Part shown: positions 9,464 to 18,151 of the stretch, piece after piece
Position numbering within the stretch: the stretch's first letter is position 1
Layout: each line of letters opens with the position of its first letter
Source of the DNA: Castellaniella sp034674885
Lineage (GTDB): Bacteria > Pseudomonadota > Gammaproteobacteria > Burkholderiales > Burkholderiaceae_B
Reading direction: 5' to 3'
Length of the DNA: 64,000 bases
Assembly: GCF_034674885.1 (NCBI RefSeq)
Contig: NZ_JAUCDS010000015.1
Location: 1 to 64,000 of the forward strand
The notes under the pieces: model-generated
What the model was told of the DNA's origin: nothing
Database searches by the model: none
The model's input: only the letters and a program-made list of their open reading frames with translations
Made by a program: the position numbers and the translations under genes

Positions 9464-10353
9464 GCCTGGGCCTCCAGCATGGGGAAGCCCAGCCGTTCAC
9501 GGGATTCGTAATAGGCCTGCGCCACGGCCCGCGACAGGTTGCGGATGCGGCCGATGTAGGTGGCGCGTTCGGTGACGCTGATGGCGCCCCGGGCATCGAG
9601 CAGATTGAATGTGTGGGCGGCCTTCAGGGTGGCTTCGTAGGCGGGCAGGGCCAGCGGGACTTCGATCAGGCGCCTGGCCTCGGTTTCGTAGTCGTTGAAA
9701 TGAGCGAACAGCATGGGCGTGGCGGCGTACTCGAAATTGTAGGTGGACTGTTCGACCTCGTTCTGGTGGAACACGTCGCGGTAGTGCACGCGGCGGCCAT
9801 CGGGGGCTTCGGTCCAGACCAGGTCGTAGACGGATTCCACGCCTTGCAGGTACATGGCCAGGCGTTCCAGGCCGTAGGTGATCTCGCCCATGGTCGGGTT
9901 GCAGTCCAGGCCGCCGACCTGCTGGAAGTAGGTGAACTGCGTGACTTCCATGCCGTTGAGCCAGACTTCCCAGCCCAGGCCCCAGGCGCCCAGCGTGGGG
10001 TTTTCCCAGTCGTCCTCGACGAAGCGGATGTCGTGCTGCTGCGGGTCGATGCCGACGGCCTTCAGGGACCCGAGATACAGGTCCAGGATGTTCAGCGGGG
10101 CCGGTTTCAGGACCACCTGGAACTGATAGTAGTGCTGCAGCCGATTCGGGTTGTCGCCGTAGCGCCCGTCCTTGGGGCGCCGAGACGGCTGGACATAGGC
10201 CGCTCGCCAGGGTTCCGGGCCGATGGCGCGCAGGAATGTGGCGGTATGGGATGTCCCGGCCCCGACTTCCATGTCGTAGGGCTGCAGCAGGGTGCAGCCC
10301 TGTCGGTCCCAATATTGCTGGAGCGATAAAATCAGTTGTTGGAATGTGAGCAT
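9460..10353 (-). CDS. glyQ: Glycyl-tRNA synthetase alpha subunit
   Basis: Catalytic alpha chain of the heterotetrameric glycyl-tRNA synthetase. The start is placed at the ATG at 10353, giving 297 residues beginning MLTFQQLILSLQQYW, the expected length and N-terminus. The open frame runs 201 codons further upstream, but that extension resembles no GlyQ sequence and lies antisense to the crotonase gene. The protein has the GLGWEVWLNGMEVTQFTYF and NPTMGEITYGLERLAMYLQ blocks of the class II catalytic core. It is the first gene of the minus-strand run and is divergent from the crotonase gene. Confidence 0.96.
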   Translation of the reverse strand: MLTFQQLILSLQQYWDRQGCTLLQPYDMEVGAGTSHTATFLRAIGPEPWRAAYVQPSRRPKDGRYGDNPNRLQHYYQFQVVLKPAPLNILDLYLGSLKAVGIDPQQHDIRFVEDDWENPTLGAWGLGWEVWLNGMEVTQFTYFQQVGGLDCNPTMGEITYGLERLAMYLQGVESVYDLVWTEAPDGRRVHYRDVFHQNEVEQSTYNFEYAATPMLFAHFNDYETEARRLIEVPLALPAYEATLKAAHTFNLLDARGAISVTERATYIGRIRNLSRAVAQAYYESRERLGFPMLEAQA

Positions 10354-10449
10354 GACGTGGCGGGTGACCCGCAAGGTTCGTATCCGAAACTCGGGTACAG
10401 TGCGGACTGCGCCCGAAACGGCCATTTTATCCACTTTGTCGGAGAACAC

Positions 10450-11217
10450 ATGAGCGAGTGCCTGGAAGTCCAGCGGCAGGACGATATCCTGATCCTGCGC
10501 CTGAATCGGCCGCAGGCGCGCAATGCCGTCAATCTGGAAGCCGCGCAGGCCCTGGCCGCCGGCCTCGACAGGCTGGATGCCGACCCGGACCTGCGCCTGG
10601 GCATCCTGACCGGCGCGGGCGGGCATTTTTGCGCCGGCATGGACCTGAAGGCCTTTGCCGCCACCGGCCAGCGCCCCTACGTCGGGGATCGCGGCTTCGG
10701 GGGGCTGTGCGAACGCCCGCCGCAAAAACCCCTGATCGCGGCCGTCGAGGGCTACGCCCTGGCGGGTGGTTGCGAACTGGCCCTGGCCTGCGACCTGATC
10801 GTGGCCGCCCGCGACGCGAAGTTCGGTGTGCCCGAGGTCAAGCGCGGGCTGGTGCCGGGGTCCGGTGGCATGCTGCGGCTGCCTTCGCGCATTCCGTATC
10901 ACGTCGCCATGGAAGCCGTGCTGACCGGCGACCTGTTCCCGGCGGAACGCTTCCACCAGCTGGGGCTGGTCAATCGCCTGGCCGATCCGGGCGGGGCGCT
11001 GGATGCCGCCCTGGCGCTGGCGCGCACCATCGCAGCCAACGGCCCACTGGCCGTGCGCACGGCGAAATCCATCATTTCACAATCGCGCAACTGGCGCCCG
11101 GACGATATGTTCGATCTGCAGCGCCCGCGCATTGCCCACATTTTCACATCCGAGGACGCGCGCGAAGGCGCCACCGCGTTCGCCGAAAAACGACCACCGG
11201 TCTGGAAGGGAAAATAA
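10450..11217 (+). CDS. Enoyl-CoA hydratase/isomerase family (crotonase) protein
   Basis: Crotonase-fold enzyme acting on an acyl-CoA; the exact substrate is unknown. The start is the ATG at 10450 behind a GGAGA site, giving 255 residues. The open frame 38 codons upstream has no family similarity. The oxyanion-hole segments GAGGHFCAGMDLKAF (about 55-70) and GYALAGGCELALACD (about 100-115) are present, followed by PEVKRGLVPG. The stop overlaps the start of the fumarase gene by 1 nt, so the two are probably co-translated. With the CitE-like gene downstream it may belong to a C5 dicarboxylate pathway. Confidence 0.85.
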   Translation: MSECLEVQRQDDILILRLNRPQARNAVNLEAAQALAAGLDRLDADPDLRLGILTGAGGHFCAGMDLKAFAATGQRPYVGDRGFGGLCERPPQKPLIAAVEGYALAGGCELALACDLIVAARDAKFGVPEVKRGLVPGSGGMLRLPSRIPYHVAMEAVLTGDLFPAERFHQLGLVNRLADPGGALDAALALARTIAANGPLAVRTAKSIISQSRNWRPDDMFDLQRPRIAHIFTSEDAREGATAFAEKRPPVWKGK

Positions 11218-12740
11218 TGACCACCATCACCGAACACGATCTGATCCAATCGATTGAAGATGCCGTCCAGTTCATCAGCATCTATCATCCGCTGGACTAC
11301 ATCCACCATCTGGCTCGCGCCTACGAGGTCGAGGAAAGCCCCGCTGCCCGCGACGCGATTGCGCAGATCCTCACCAATTCACGCCTGTGCGCCGAAGGCC
11401 ACCGGCCGATCTGCCAGGACACCGGCATCGTCAACGTCTTCATGAAGATCGGCATGGACGTGCGTTTCGACACCCGCCGCAGCCTGCAGGAACTCTGCGA
11501 CGAGGGCGTGCGCCGGGGCTACACGAATCCCGACAACCCCCTGCGGGCCTCGGTGCTCGATGACCCGCTGTTCGCCCGGCGCAACACGCGCGACAACACG
11601 CCCTGCGTGCTGCAGGTCGAACTGGTGCCAGGCGACACCGTGGACGTCCAGGTGGCGGCCAAAGGCGGTGGCTCGGAAAACAAGACCAAGTTCGCCATGC
11701 TCAACCCCAGCGATTCGCTGATCGACTGGGTGCTGAAGACCGTGCCGCACATGGGGGCCGGCTGGTGCCCCCCCGGCATGCTGGGCATCGGGGTCGGCGG
11801 CACGGCCGAAAAGGCCATGCTGATGGCCAAGCAGTCGCTGATGCAGGACATCGACATGTACGAGCTGCTGCAGCGCGGCCCGCAGAACAAACTGGAAGAA
11901 CTGCGCATCGATCTCTATCAGAAGGTCAATGCGCTGGGGATCGGCGCCCAGGGTCTGGGCGGCCTGACGACCGTGCTGGACGTCAAGATCATGACCTGTG
12001 CGACGCACGCGGCGTCCAAGCCAGTCGCCATGATTCCCAACTGCGCCGCGACCCGCCACGTGCATTTCGTGCTGAATGGGAACGGGCCGGCCGCCCTGCA
12101 GCCGCCGGCCCTGTCCGAATGGCCGGAAGTCCACTGGAAACCCGACTACAAGGCCTCTCGCCAGGTCAACCTCGATACCCTGACGCGCGAAGAAGTCGCA
12201 TCCTGGAAACCCGGCGAGCGCCTGCTGCTCTCCGGCAGCATCCTCACCGGCCGCGACGCGGCCCACAAGCGCATCCAGGACATGCTGGCGCGCGGCGAAT
12301 CCCTGCCTGTGGACTTTGCGGGCCGGGTCATCTATTACGTCGGGCCCGTCGGTCCGGTGCGCGACGAGGTCGTTGGCCCGGCAGGCCCGACCACGTCTAC
12401 GCGGATGGATAAGTTTACCGATATGATGCTGGGGCAGACCGGCCTGCTGGCGATGATCGGCAAGGCCGAACGCGGCCCCGAGGCCATCGAATCCATCCGC
12501 CGGCACGGTTCGGCCTACCTGATGGCCGTGGGCGGTTCGGCCTACCTGGTGTCCAAGGCCATCCGTGCCGCGCGCGTGGTGGGTTTCGAGGATCTCGGCA
12601 TGGAAGCCATCTACGAATTCCAGGTGCAGGACATGCCGGTGACGGTAGCTGTGGATTCTCAGGGGGTGTCCGTGCATACGACAGGGCCGCGGGAATGGCA
12701 GCAGCGCATCGCCGCCCGCATGGTAGCCGCCGGGGCCTGA
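11217..12740 (+). CDS. Class I fumarate hydratase (possible mesaconase activity)
   Basis: Oxygen-sensitive [4Fe-4S] hydratase interconverting fumarate and (S)-malate; some class I members also hydrate mesaconate to citramalate. The ATG at 11217 gives 507 residues, the usual length for a fused class I enzyme. Cluster cysteines are visible in RPICQDTG (near residue 67), in MTCATHAASKPVA and in IPNCAATRH. The start overlaps the crotonase stop by 1 nt. Acyl-CoA genes on both sides make a dicarboxylate-catabolic role as likely as the core TCA role. Confidence 0.92.
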   Translation: MTTITEHDLIQSIEDAVQFISIYHPLDYIHHLARAYEVEESPAARDAIAQILTNSRLCAEGHRPICQDTGIVNVFMKIGMDVRFDTRRSLQELCDEGVRRGYTNPDNPLRASVLDDPLFARRNTRDNTPCVLQVELVPGDTVDVQVAAKGGGSENKTKFAMLNPSDSLIDWVLKTVPHMGAGWCPPGMLGIGVGGTAEKAMLMAKQSLMQDIDMYELLQRGPQNKLEELRIDLYQKVNALGIGAQGLGGLTTVLDVKIMTCATHAASKPVAMIPNCAATRHVHFVLNGNGPAALQPPALSEWPEVHWKPDYKASRQVNLDTLTREEVASWKPGERLLLSGSILTGRDAAHKRIQDMLARGESLPVDFAGRVIYYVGPVGPVRDEVVGPAGPTTSTRMDKFTDMMLGQTGLLAMIGKAERGPEAIESIRRHGSAYLMAVGGSAYLVSKAIRAARVVGFEDLGMEAIYEFQVQDMPVTVAVDSQGVSVHTTGPREWQQRIAARMVAAGA

Positions 12741-12768
12741 TCCACGCTTTTCACGATAGGGGGATACG

Positions 12769-13608
12769 ATGCATGAAACCTTGATGCGCAGCGCGCTGTT
12801 CGTACCGGCCACCCGGCCGGACCGCTTTTCCAAGGCCATTGCCAGCGGCGCCGACGCCGTCATCGTCGATCTGGAAGACTCGGTGGCGCCCGATGCCAAA
12901 TCCGCCGCCCGGGATGCGCTGGCCCGCCATGCGGCCGAGCATCCTCAGGATCGTCTGTGGGTGCGCATCAACGATGGCTCCACGTCGTGGTTCGAAGATG
13001 ATCTGGCCCTGTGCCGCGAACTGCCTGCGGTGGCCGGGATCCTTCTGCCCAAGGCCCAGGCGGCCGACCACGTCTACAAGGTCTCCGGCGCCGGCAAGCC
13101 CCTGATTCCCATCATCGAATCGGCGCAAGGGCTGCGGGTGCTGGACAAGATCGCCGAGGCCAACGGCGTGGTCCGCCTGACTTTCGGCATCCTCGACTTG
13201 ATGGTGGAATTCGGCACCCGGCCGCAGACCGAAGGCGCCCAGCGCATCCTGGATCAGGTGCGCTTCCAGATCTTGCAGGCCAGCCGCATGCACGGCCTGG
13301 CCGACCCCGTCGATACGATCTATGCGGATTTTTCCGACGAAGCCGGCCTGGAAGGCGCGGCCGTGCTGGCTCGCGACATGGGCTTTAGCGGCAAGCTCTG
13401 CATCCATCCCAAACAGGTGCCGGTGGTGCATCGCGTATATCGGCCCTTGCCCGAGGAACTCGACTGGGCGCGCCGCGTCGTCGAACACGCTGAACGCACG
13501 GGTGAATACGCCTTTCGTCTGGATGGCCGCATGGTCGATCGGCCCGTCATCGAAAGCGCCCGCCGGGTGCTGGAACGCGGTGGCCAGTATGGGGCGCAAT
13601 CGGAATGA
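12769..13608 (+). CDS. HpcH/HpaI aldolase, CitE-like CoA-ester lyase
   Basis: Probable Mg-dependent lyase cleaving a malyl-CoA or citramalyl-CoA type substrate. The 279-residue TIM-barrel protein starts MRSALFVPATRPDRF. The barrel motif VDLEDSVAP lies near residue 40. An internal ESAQGL block and DFSDEAGL are present, then CIHPKQV near the C-terminus, typical of CitE-like lyases. An AGGGG site precedes the ATG. No CitD or CitF genes are adjacent, so a citrate lyase role is unlikely. The stop overlaps thyA by 4 nt. Confidence 0.87.
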   Translation: MHETLMRSALFVPATRPDRFSKAIASGADAVIVDLEDSVAPDAKSAARDALARHAAEHPQDRLWVRINDGSTSWFEDDLALCRELPAVAGILLPKAQAADHVYKVSGAGKPLIPIIESAQGLRVLDKIAEANGVVRLTFGILDLMVEFGTRPQTEGAQRILDQVRFQILQASRMHGLADPVDTIYADFSDEAGLEGAAVLARDMGFSGKLCIHPKQVPVVHRVYRPLPEELDWARRVVEHAERTGEYAFRLDGRMVDRPVIESARRVLERGGQYGAQSE

Positions 13609-14597
13609 AGGCGTACCTGGACCTGGTGCAGTCCATTTTCGACCAAGGGTCGTGGCAGGACAATCGCACCGGTGTGCGCACGCTCAGCCTGCCCGGCGCT
13701 TGCCTGCGCTTCGACCTGCGTGAAGGTTTCCCCGCCGTCACCACCAAGCGCCTGGCCTTCAAGTCCGCGATCGGCGAACTGGTGGGCTTTCTGCGCGCGG
13801 CTGACAGCGCAGCGGATTTTCGTGCCCTGGGCTGCCGCGTGTGGGACCAGAACGCCAATGAAAACCAGGCCTGGCTGGACAGCCCCTGGCGGGGCGGCCC
13901 CGACGATCTGGGGCCGGTCTATGGCGTGCAGTGGCGCCAGTGGCCCGCGTACAAGCTGATCGATCTGGACCAGCCGCGCGGCGCTGATCAGATCGCCGAC
14001 GCCCTGGCGCGCGGCTATCGGCAGGTCAGTGTGATCGAAGACGCGACGGGAAAGGGCGGGTCCCGCCAGGCGCTGCTCTACAAGGCCGTCGATCAGTTGC
14101 GCCAATGCCTGGATACGCTGATGCGCGATCCGGGCAGCCGCCGCATCCTGTTCCACGGCTGGAACTGGGCGCAGATCGAGGAAATGGCCCTGCCGCCCTG
14201 CCACCTGCTGTATCAGTTTCTGGCCAACCCCACCACGCGCGAACTGTCCCTGTGCCTGTACATCCGCAGCAATGACGTGGGGCTGGGCACGCCCTTCAAC
14301 CTGGCCGAAGGCGCCGCCCTGACGCATCTGGTGGCGCGCCTGACAGGCTATACGCCTCGGTGGTTCACGTATTTCATCGGCGATGCGCACATCTACGAGA
14401 CCCACGTGGACATGCTGCGCGAACAGCTGCGCCGCGATCCCTATCCGGCGCCGCAGCTGCGCCTGTCCGACCGGATCCCCGCCTATGCCGATACCGGCGT
14501 CTACGCGCCGGAATGGCTGGAACGGGTCGAACCCGGAGACTTCACCCTGGAAGGATACCGCCACCACGCACCGTTGACGGCGCCGATGGCAGTGTAG
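13605..14597 (+). CDS. thyA: Thymidylate synthase
   Basis: Methylates dUMP to dTMP using 5,10-methylene-tetrahydrofolate. The 330-residue protein is longer than the 264-residue E. coli enzyme because of an insertion before the catalytic segment. The nucleophilic cysteine is visible in LPPCHLLYQF. The folate/dUMP segment SNDVGLGTPFNLA and the C-terminal GDAHIYETH motif are intact. It overlaps the CitE-like gene by ATGA, which is a positional rather than a pathway link. Confidence 0.95.
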   Translation: MKAYLDLVQSIFDQGSWQDNRTGVRTLSLPGACLRFDLREGFPAVTTKRLAFKSAIGELVGFLRAADSAADFRALGCRVWDQNANENQAWLDSPWRGGPDDLGPVYGVQWRQWPAYKLIDLDQPRGADQIADALARGYRQVSVIEDATGKGGSRQALLYKAVDQLRQCLDTLMRDPGSRRILFHGWNWAQIEEMALPPCHLLYQFLANPTTRELSLCLYIRSNDVGLGTPFNLAEGAALTHLVARLTGYTPRWFTYFIGDAHIYETHVDMLREQLRRDPYPAPQLRLSDRIPAYADTGVYAPEWLERVEPGDFTLEGYRHHAPLTAPMAV

Positions 14598-14623
14598 GGT
14601 CTCGTACGGCGCCGCGCCGGGGC

Positions 14624-15046
14624 TCAGCCTTCGATGATCTCGATGGAATGGGTGATTTCCGCCGTCTTTTCCAGCATGGCGACGGCGGAACAATACTTCG
14701 TGTGCGATAGTTCGACCGCGCGTTCGACGGCGGCGGCAGACAGGTTCTTTCCCGTGACCCGGAAGGCGAAGTGGATCTTGGTGAAAACCTTGGGTTCTGT
14801 ATCGGCGCGTTCGGCGCTCAGCTTGACCTGACAGCCCGTGATGGCGTGGCGGCCGCGCTTCAGGATCAGCACGACATCGTAGGCGGCGCAGCCACCGGCG
14901 CCGGTCAGCACGGTTTCCATGGGGCGGGCGGCCAGGTTCTGTCCGCCGCCCTCCGGGGCGCCATCCATGGCCAGGACGTGGCCGCTGCCGGTGCGCGAAA
15001 TGAACAGCATGCCCTCCGGGCCTTGCCAGTCTAGGGTGCATTCCAT
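14624..15046 (-). CDS. OsmC/YhfA-family peroxidase-like protein
   Basis: Small OsmC-fold protein, possibly reducing organic hydroperoxides through two reactive cysteines. The 140-residue sequence has cysteines in GAGGCAAYD and TKYCSAVAM, at positions typical of the peroxidatic and resolving residues. The sequence resembles the YhfA branch more than OsmC or Ohr proper. It lies convergent with thyA (26 nt gap) and divergent from the oxidase operon, with which it shares a 197-nt intergenic region. Confidence 0.85.
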   Translation of the reverse strand: MECTLDWQGPEGMLFISRTGSGHVLAMDGAPEGGGQNLAARPMETVLTGAGGCAAYDVVLILKRGRHAITGCQVKLSAERADTEPKVFTKIHFAFRVTGKNLSAAAVERAVELSHTKYCSAVAMLEKTAEITHSIEIIEG

Positions 15047-15151
15047 CGTGAGAGATCCTCGGGTCAGGTAGATGAAGGGGAAGGTGGGACCGTGCAGCTG
15101 GAAGCCCTCATGAAAGATGGGGGTTTTTCCTATCTTGGATCCTGCACGGAT

Positions 15152-15180
15152 TTATCATAGATCAAAACTAACGCTACAAT
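15152..15180 (+). promoter_or_regulatory. Candidate promoter of the cbb3-like oxidase operon
   Basis: TTATCA (15152-15157) and TACAAT (15175-15180) are spaced by 17 nt and lie 64 nt upstream of the favoured ccoN start, a plausible sigma-70 promoter. An ATCAA half-site of the FNR/ANR type overlaps the spacer at 15161-15165, but its partner half is poor. Confidence 0.35.
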
Positions 15181-15243
15181 CCTGGGTTGCCGAAGCCGGT
15201 CTATCGCCGGCTCGGGCGTCAATTGTCCTTCACTGGAAGCGCT

Positions 15244-16917
15244 GTGGATACCGTCACCGTACTACTCCTGACCTTTATCATGTCCGTGACCGGACTGGGT
15301 ATTTTTATCTGGTCCCTGCGACGGAACATGTTCGACGACAACCCCGCTGCGGCCGGGGTGATCTTTTCGACCGGCGAAATCGGCCACGTCGAAGATCCCT
15401 CCGCCACGCCTGAACAGCGAGCCGGCCTGCAGCAGGTCGTGACCGAGGGCGGCAAGGCCGTCATCGATCCGTCTCTGGCCGACAAGCTCAAGGCCGAGCT
15501 GACCGAACGCATGGAGGCCGACCAATCCACGGCCTACGTGACTTTCGTCTTCCTGGCCTGTGCCATCGTCTGGCTGGTGGCGGCCTCCACGTTCGGCCTG
15601 ATCAGTTCGATCAAGCTGCACAATCCCGAATTCCTGACTGAATACGCCTGGCTGACCTTCGGTCGCACGCGTACGCTGCACCTGAACATGGTGGCCTACG
15701 GCTGGTGTCCGATGGCGGCCTTCGGGATCGCCATCTGGGTTCTGCCGCGCCTGCTGAAAACCCGCCTGTACGGCGGCCGCTTCGCGCTGCTGGGCTGCAT
15801 GCTCTGGAACGCCGGCCTGATTGCCGGCCTGGGCGCGATCGCTGCGGGCATCAACGACGGCCTGGAATGGCTGGAAATCCCCTGGCAGGTCAGCATCCTG
15901 ATCGTGATCGGCGGTTCGCTGATCGCCCTGCCGCTGGTGTTCACGCTGCGCAACCGCAAGGTCGATCACCTGTACGTGTCGATCTGGTACATGGGCGCGG
16001 CGCTGTTCTGGTTCCCGGTGCTGTACCTGGTGGGCAAGGTGCCCGGCGTGCACTTCGGCGTGGAGCAGGCCACCATGAACTGGTGGTTCGGCCACAACGT
16101 GCTGGGCCTGTACTACACCCCGATCGCCCTGGCCTCGGTGTACTACTTCCTGCCCAAGATCATCGGCCGTCCGATCCAGTCCTACAACCTGTCGCTGATC
16201 GGCTTCTGGGCGCTGGCCTTTTTCTACGGCCAGGTCGGCGGCCACCACCTGGTCGGCGGCCCGGTGCCGCACTGGCTGATCACGCTGTCGATCGTCCAGT
16301 CCATGATGATGATCATCCCGGTGCTGGCCTTCTCGGTGAACCAGCACCTGACGATGCGCGGCCACTTCAAGACCATGTACTACTCGCCCACGCTGCGCTT
16401 CATCGTGCTGGGCGCCATGATGTACACGGTCAGTTCCTTCGAGGGTTCCTTCGAAGCCCTGCGCAGCGTCAGCCGCGTGGCGCACTTCACGCACTTCACC
16501 GTGGCGCACGCTCACCTGGGGCTGTATGCCTTCTTCTCCATCGTCATGTTCGGCGCCATCTATTTCGTGATGCCGCGCGTCATGTCCTGGGAATGGCCGC
16601 ATCCGAAACTCATCATCGTGCACTTCTGGCTGGTGTTCGTCGGCATGATGGTCTACATCATCGGCCTGTCCATCGGCGGCTGGCTGCAAGGCCTGGCCAT
16701 GCTGGATGCCGCACGACCGTTCATGGATTCGGTGCTGGTCACGATGCCGTACCTGGAAGCCCGCACGCTGGGCGGCACTCTGATGACGCTGGGCCACCTG
16801 GTCTTCGCCGTGCACTTCGTGCAGATGGCGCTGCGCTATGGCCGCAACCGCGTCGGTCCCGCCTTGTTGCATAAACGTAAGTCTCAGCCTGAAGTTCAGG
16901 CGATTGCAGGTGCCTGA
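15244..16917 (+). CDS. ccoN: cbb3-like heme-copper oxidase subunit I with CcoS-like N-terminal segment
   Basis: Catalytic subunit of a terminal oxidase reducing O2 with electrons from c-type cytochromes. The favoured start is the GTG at 15244, behind GGAAG, giving 557 residues; a TTG at 15187 without a ribosome site would add 19. Expected ligands are present: the low-spin heme His in TLHLN (about 145), CuB ligands in WWFGHN (about 283) and GGHHLVG (about 333), heme ligands in VAHAHLGL (about 421-423), and the helix-VII Tyr in VYYFLPK. Odd feature: before the first canonical helix lie about 110 extra residues, beginning with a membrane helix and FIWSLRRNMFDDN, which resembles the CcoS maturation protein. 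Confidence 0.88.
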   Translation: MDTVTVLLLTFIMSVTGLGIFIWSLRRNMFDDNPAAAGVIFSTGEIGHVEDPSATPEQRAGLQQVVTEGGKAVIDPSLADKLKAELTERMEADQSTAYVTFVFLACAIVWLVAASTFGLISSIKLHNPEFLTEYAWLTFGRTRTLHLNMVAYGWCPMAAFGIAIWVLPRLLKTRLYGGRFALLGCMLWNAGLIAGLGAIAAGINDGLEWLEIPWQVSILIVIGGSLIALPLVFTLRNRKVDHLYVSIWYMGAALFWFPVLYLVGKVPGVHFGVEQATMNWWFGHNVLGLYYTPIALASVYYFLPKIIGRPIQSYNLSLIGFWALAFFYGQVGGHHLVGGPVPHWLITLSIVQSMMMIIPVLAFSVNQHLTMRGHFKTMYYSPTLRFIVLGAMMYTVSSFEGSFEALRSVSRVAHFTHFTVAHAHLGLYAFFSIVMFGAIYFVMPRVMSWEWPHPKLIIVHFWLVFVGMMVYIIGLSIGGWLQGLAMLDAARPFMDSVLVTMPYLEARTLGGTLMTLGHLVFAVHFVQMALRYGRNRVGPALLHKRKSQPEVQAIAGA

Positions 16918-16919
16918 TC

Positions 16920-17555
16920 ATGGAAAGCGAATACAAACTCCTTAGCGGGGCGATGGTGACCCTCGCCCTGGCCACCGCCACGCTGGTCGTGCTGCCCTAC
17001 ATGCAGCTGTCGGACGTGCAGCCTTCGCCGGGTCTGAAACCCTATACCGAACAGCAGTTGCGCGGCCGCCAGGTCTACATCGAGATGGGTTGCGTCTACT
17101 GCCACTCGCAGCAGCCGCGCAGCCAATCCATGGCGCCCGACTTCCAGCGCGGCTGGGGTCGTGCGCCGGTGGCGGGCGACTATTACTACGACCATCCCCA
17201 CCTGCTGGGCACCATGCGCACCGGGCCGGATCTGTTCAACATCGGCGCTCGCCAGCCCAGTGTGGACTGGAACCTGGGCCACCTGTACGAACCCCGCGCC
17301 TACACGCCACACAGCAACATGCCGGCCTTCCCCTTCATGTTCAAGCTCAAGGACAAGGCCGAGGCCGGCGACAAGGTCGTCAATCTGCCGCCCAGCTACG
17401 CGCCGGCCAACGGCCAGGTCGTCGTGGCCACGCAGGAAGCGCTGGATCTGGTCGATTACCTGATCGGTCTGAATCATACGTATCCGATCAATCCTGACGC
17501 CCTGTTGCCGACGTTGCCCGAGCAGCCTGCCGCAGCTGAAGGAGCCAAGAAATGA
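16920..17555 (+). CDS. ccoO: cbb3-type oxidase monoheme subunit CcoO
   Basis: Membrane-anchored c-type cytochrome that passes electrons to CcoN. The 211-residue protein has one N-terminal membrane helix (about 8-28), the heme-c motif CVYCH in MGCVYCHSQQPRS near residue 59, and a likely axial Met in HSNMPAF. Length and layout match CcoO. It begins 2 nt after the ccoN stop and overlaps the next subunit gene by 4 nt. Confidence 0.92.
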   Translation: MESEYKLLSGAMVTLALATATLVVLPYMQLSDVQPSPGLKPYTEQQLRGRQVYIEMGCVYCHSQQPRSQSMAPDFQRGWGRAPVAGDYYYDHPHLLGTMRTGPDLFNIGARQPSVDWNLGHLYEPRAYTPHSNMPAFPFMFKLKDKAEAGDKVVNLPPSYAPANGQVVVATQEALDLVDYLIGLNHTYPINPDALLPTLPEQPAAAEGAKK

Positions 17556-18136
17556 GCAACAAATTCACGCAACAGCGCCGCGAGCAGCCGGAACCCGTCG
17601 AAGGCAGCCGGCCGATCCCCAAGGTCGTGCTGGGCATCATCGGGATCTTGCTGATCTGGGCCGTCTGGCATCTGTACGTCTCGTACACGCCCATGCCGCC
17701 GTCGGTGGGCGATGACCGCGTGGCGGCCGACTTCGCCGTGCCGACCAAGGCCGATGGCGGGCAGCTGTACACCGCCAATTGCGTAGCCTGCCACCAGGCC
17801 ACCGGCGCGGGCGTGCCGGGTGTGTTCCCGCCCCTGTCCAAGTCCGAATGGGTGGATGCGGAAGATGCAGGCGTCATGGTGCGCATCGTGCTGCATGGCA
17901 TCCATGGTCCGTTGACTGTCGAAGGCGCCAAGTACAACGGCGAAATGCCGCACTTCCAGGACAAGTTCTCCGACGAGGAAGTCGCGGCCATCGTCAGTCA
18001 TGTGCGCACCAGCTTCGGCAACTCGGCATCCACGATCGACGCGCAGTTCGTCGCCAAGGTCCGTGCCGACACCAAGGATCAGACCACGCCCTGGAAGGGC
18101 GACGAAGACCTGCGCCCGCTGCTGGAAAAGAAATAA
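17552..18136 (+). CDS. Monoheme c-type cytochrome, reduced CcoP-like oxidase subunit
   Basis: Takes the place of CcoP in the operon but is only 194 residues and has one heme motif, CVACH in NCVACHQATG near residue 75, with a probable axial Met in GEMPHF. Canonical CcoP is about 300 residues with two CxxCH motifs. A single membrane helix lies at about 26-45, after a hydrophilic cytoplasmic start. It probably relays electrons into CcoO/CcoN. The ATG overlaps the ccoO stop by 4 nt. Confidence 0.87.
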   Translation: MSNKFTQQRREQPEPVEGSRPIPKVVLGIIGILLIWAVWHLYVSYTPMPPSVGDDRVAADFAVPTKADGGQLYTANCVACHQATGAGVPGVFPPLSKSEWVDAEDAGVMVRIVLHGIHGPLTVEGAKYNGEMPHFQDKFSDEEVAAIVSHVRTSFGNSASTIDAQFVAKVRADTKDQTTPWKGDEDLRPLLEKK

Positions 18137-18151
18137 GCGGGCAGGGTCGTC

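Noticed and set aside
7727..9511. Long plus-strand open frame of 594 codons
   Set aside because: It is antisense to glyS, with low-complexity Gly/Gln/Arg composition typical of a shadow frame in G+C-rich coding DNA.
10354..10956. Open frame extending glyQ upstream by 201 codons on the minus strand
   Set aside because: The extension has no GlyQ similarity, lies antisense to the crotonase gene, and the ATG at 10353 gives the normal GlyQ length and N-terminus.
15152..15165. FNR/ANR box before the oxidase operon
   Set aside because: Only one half-site (ATCAA) is good; the partner TTATC matches poorly and the centre does not lie at the usual -41.5 from the predicted start. Kept only as a promoter note.
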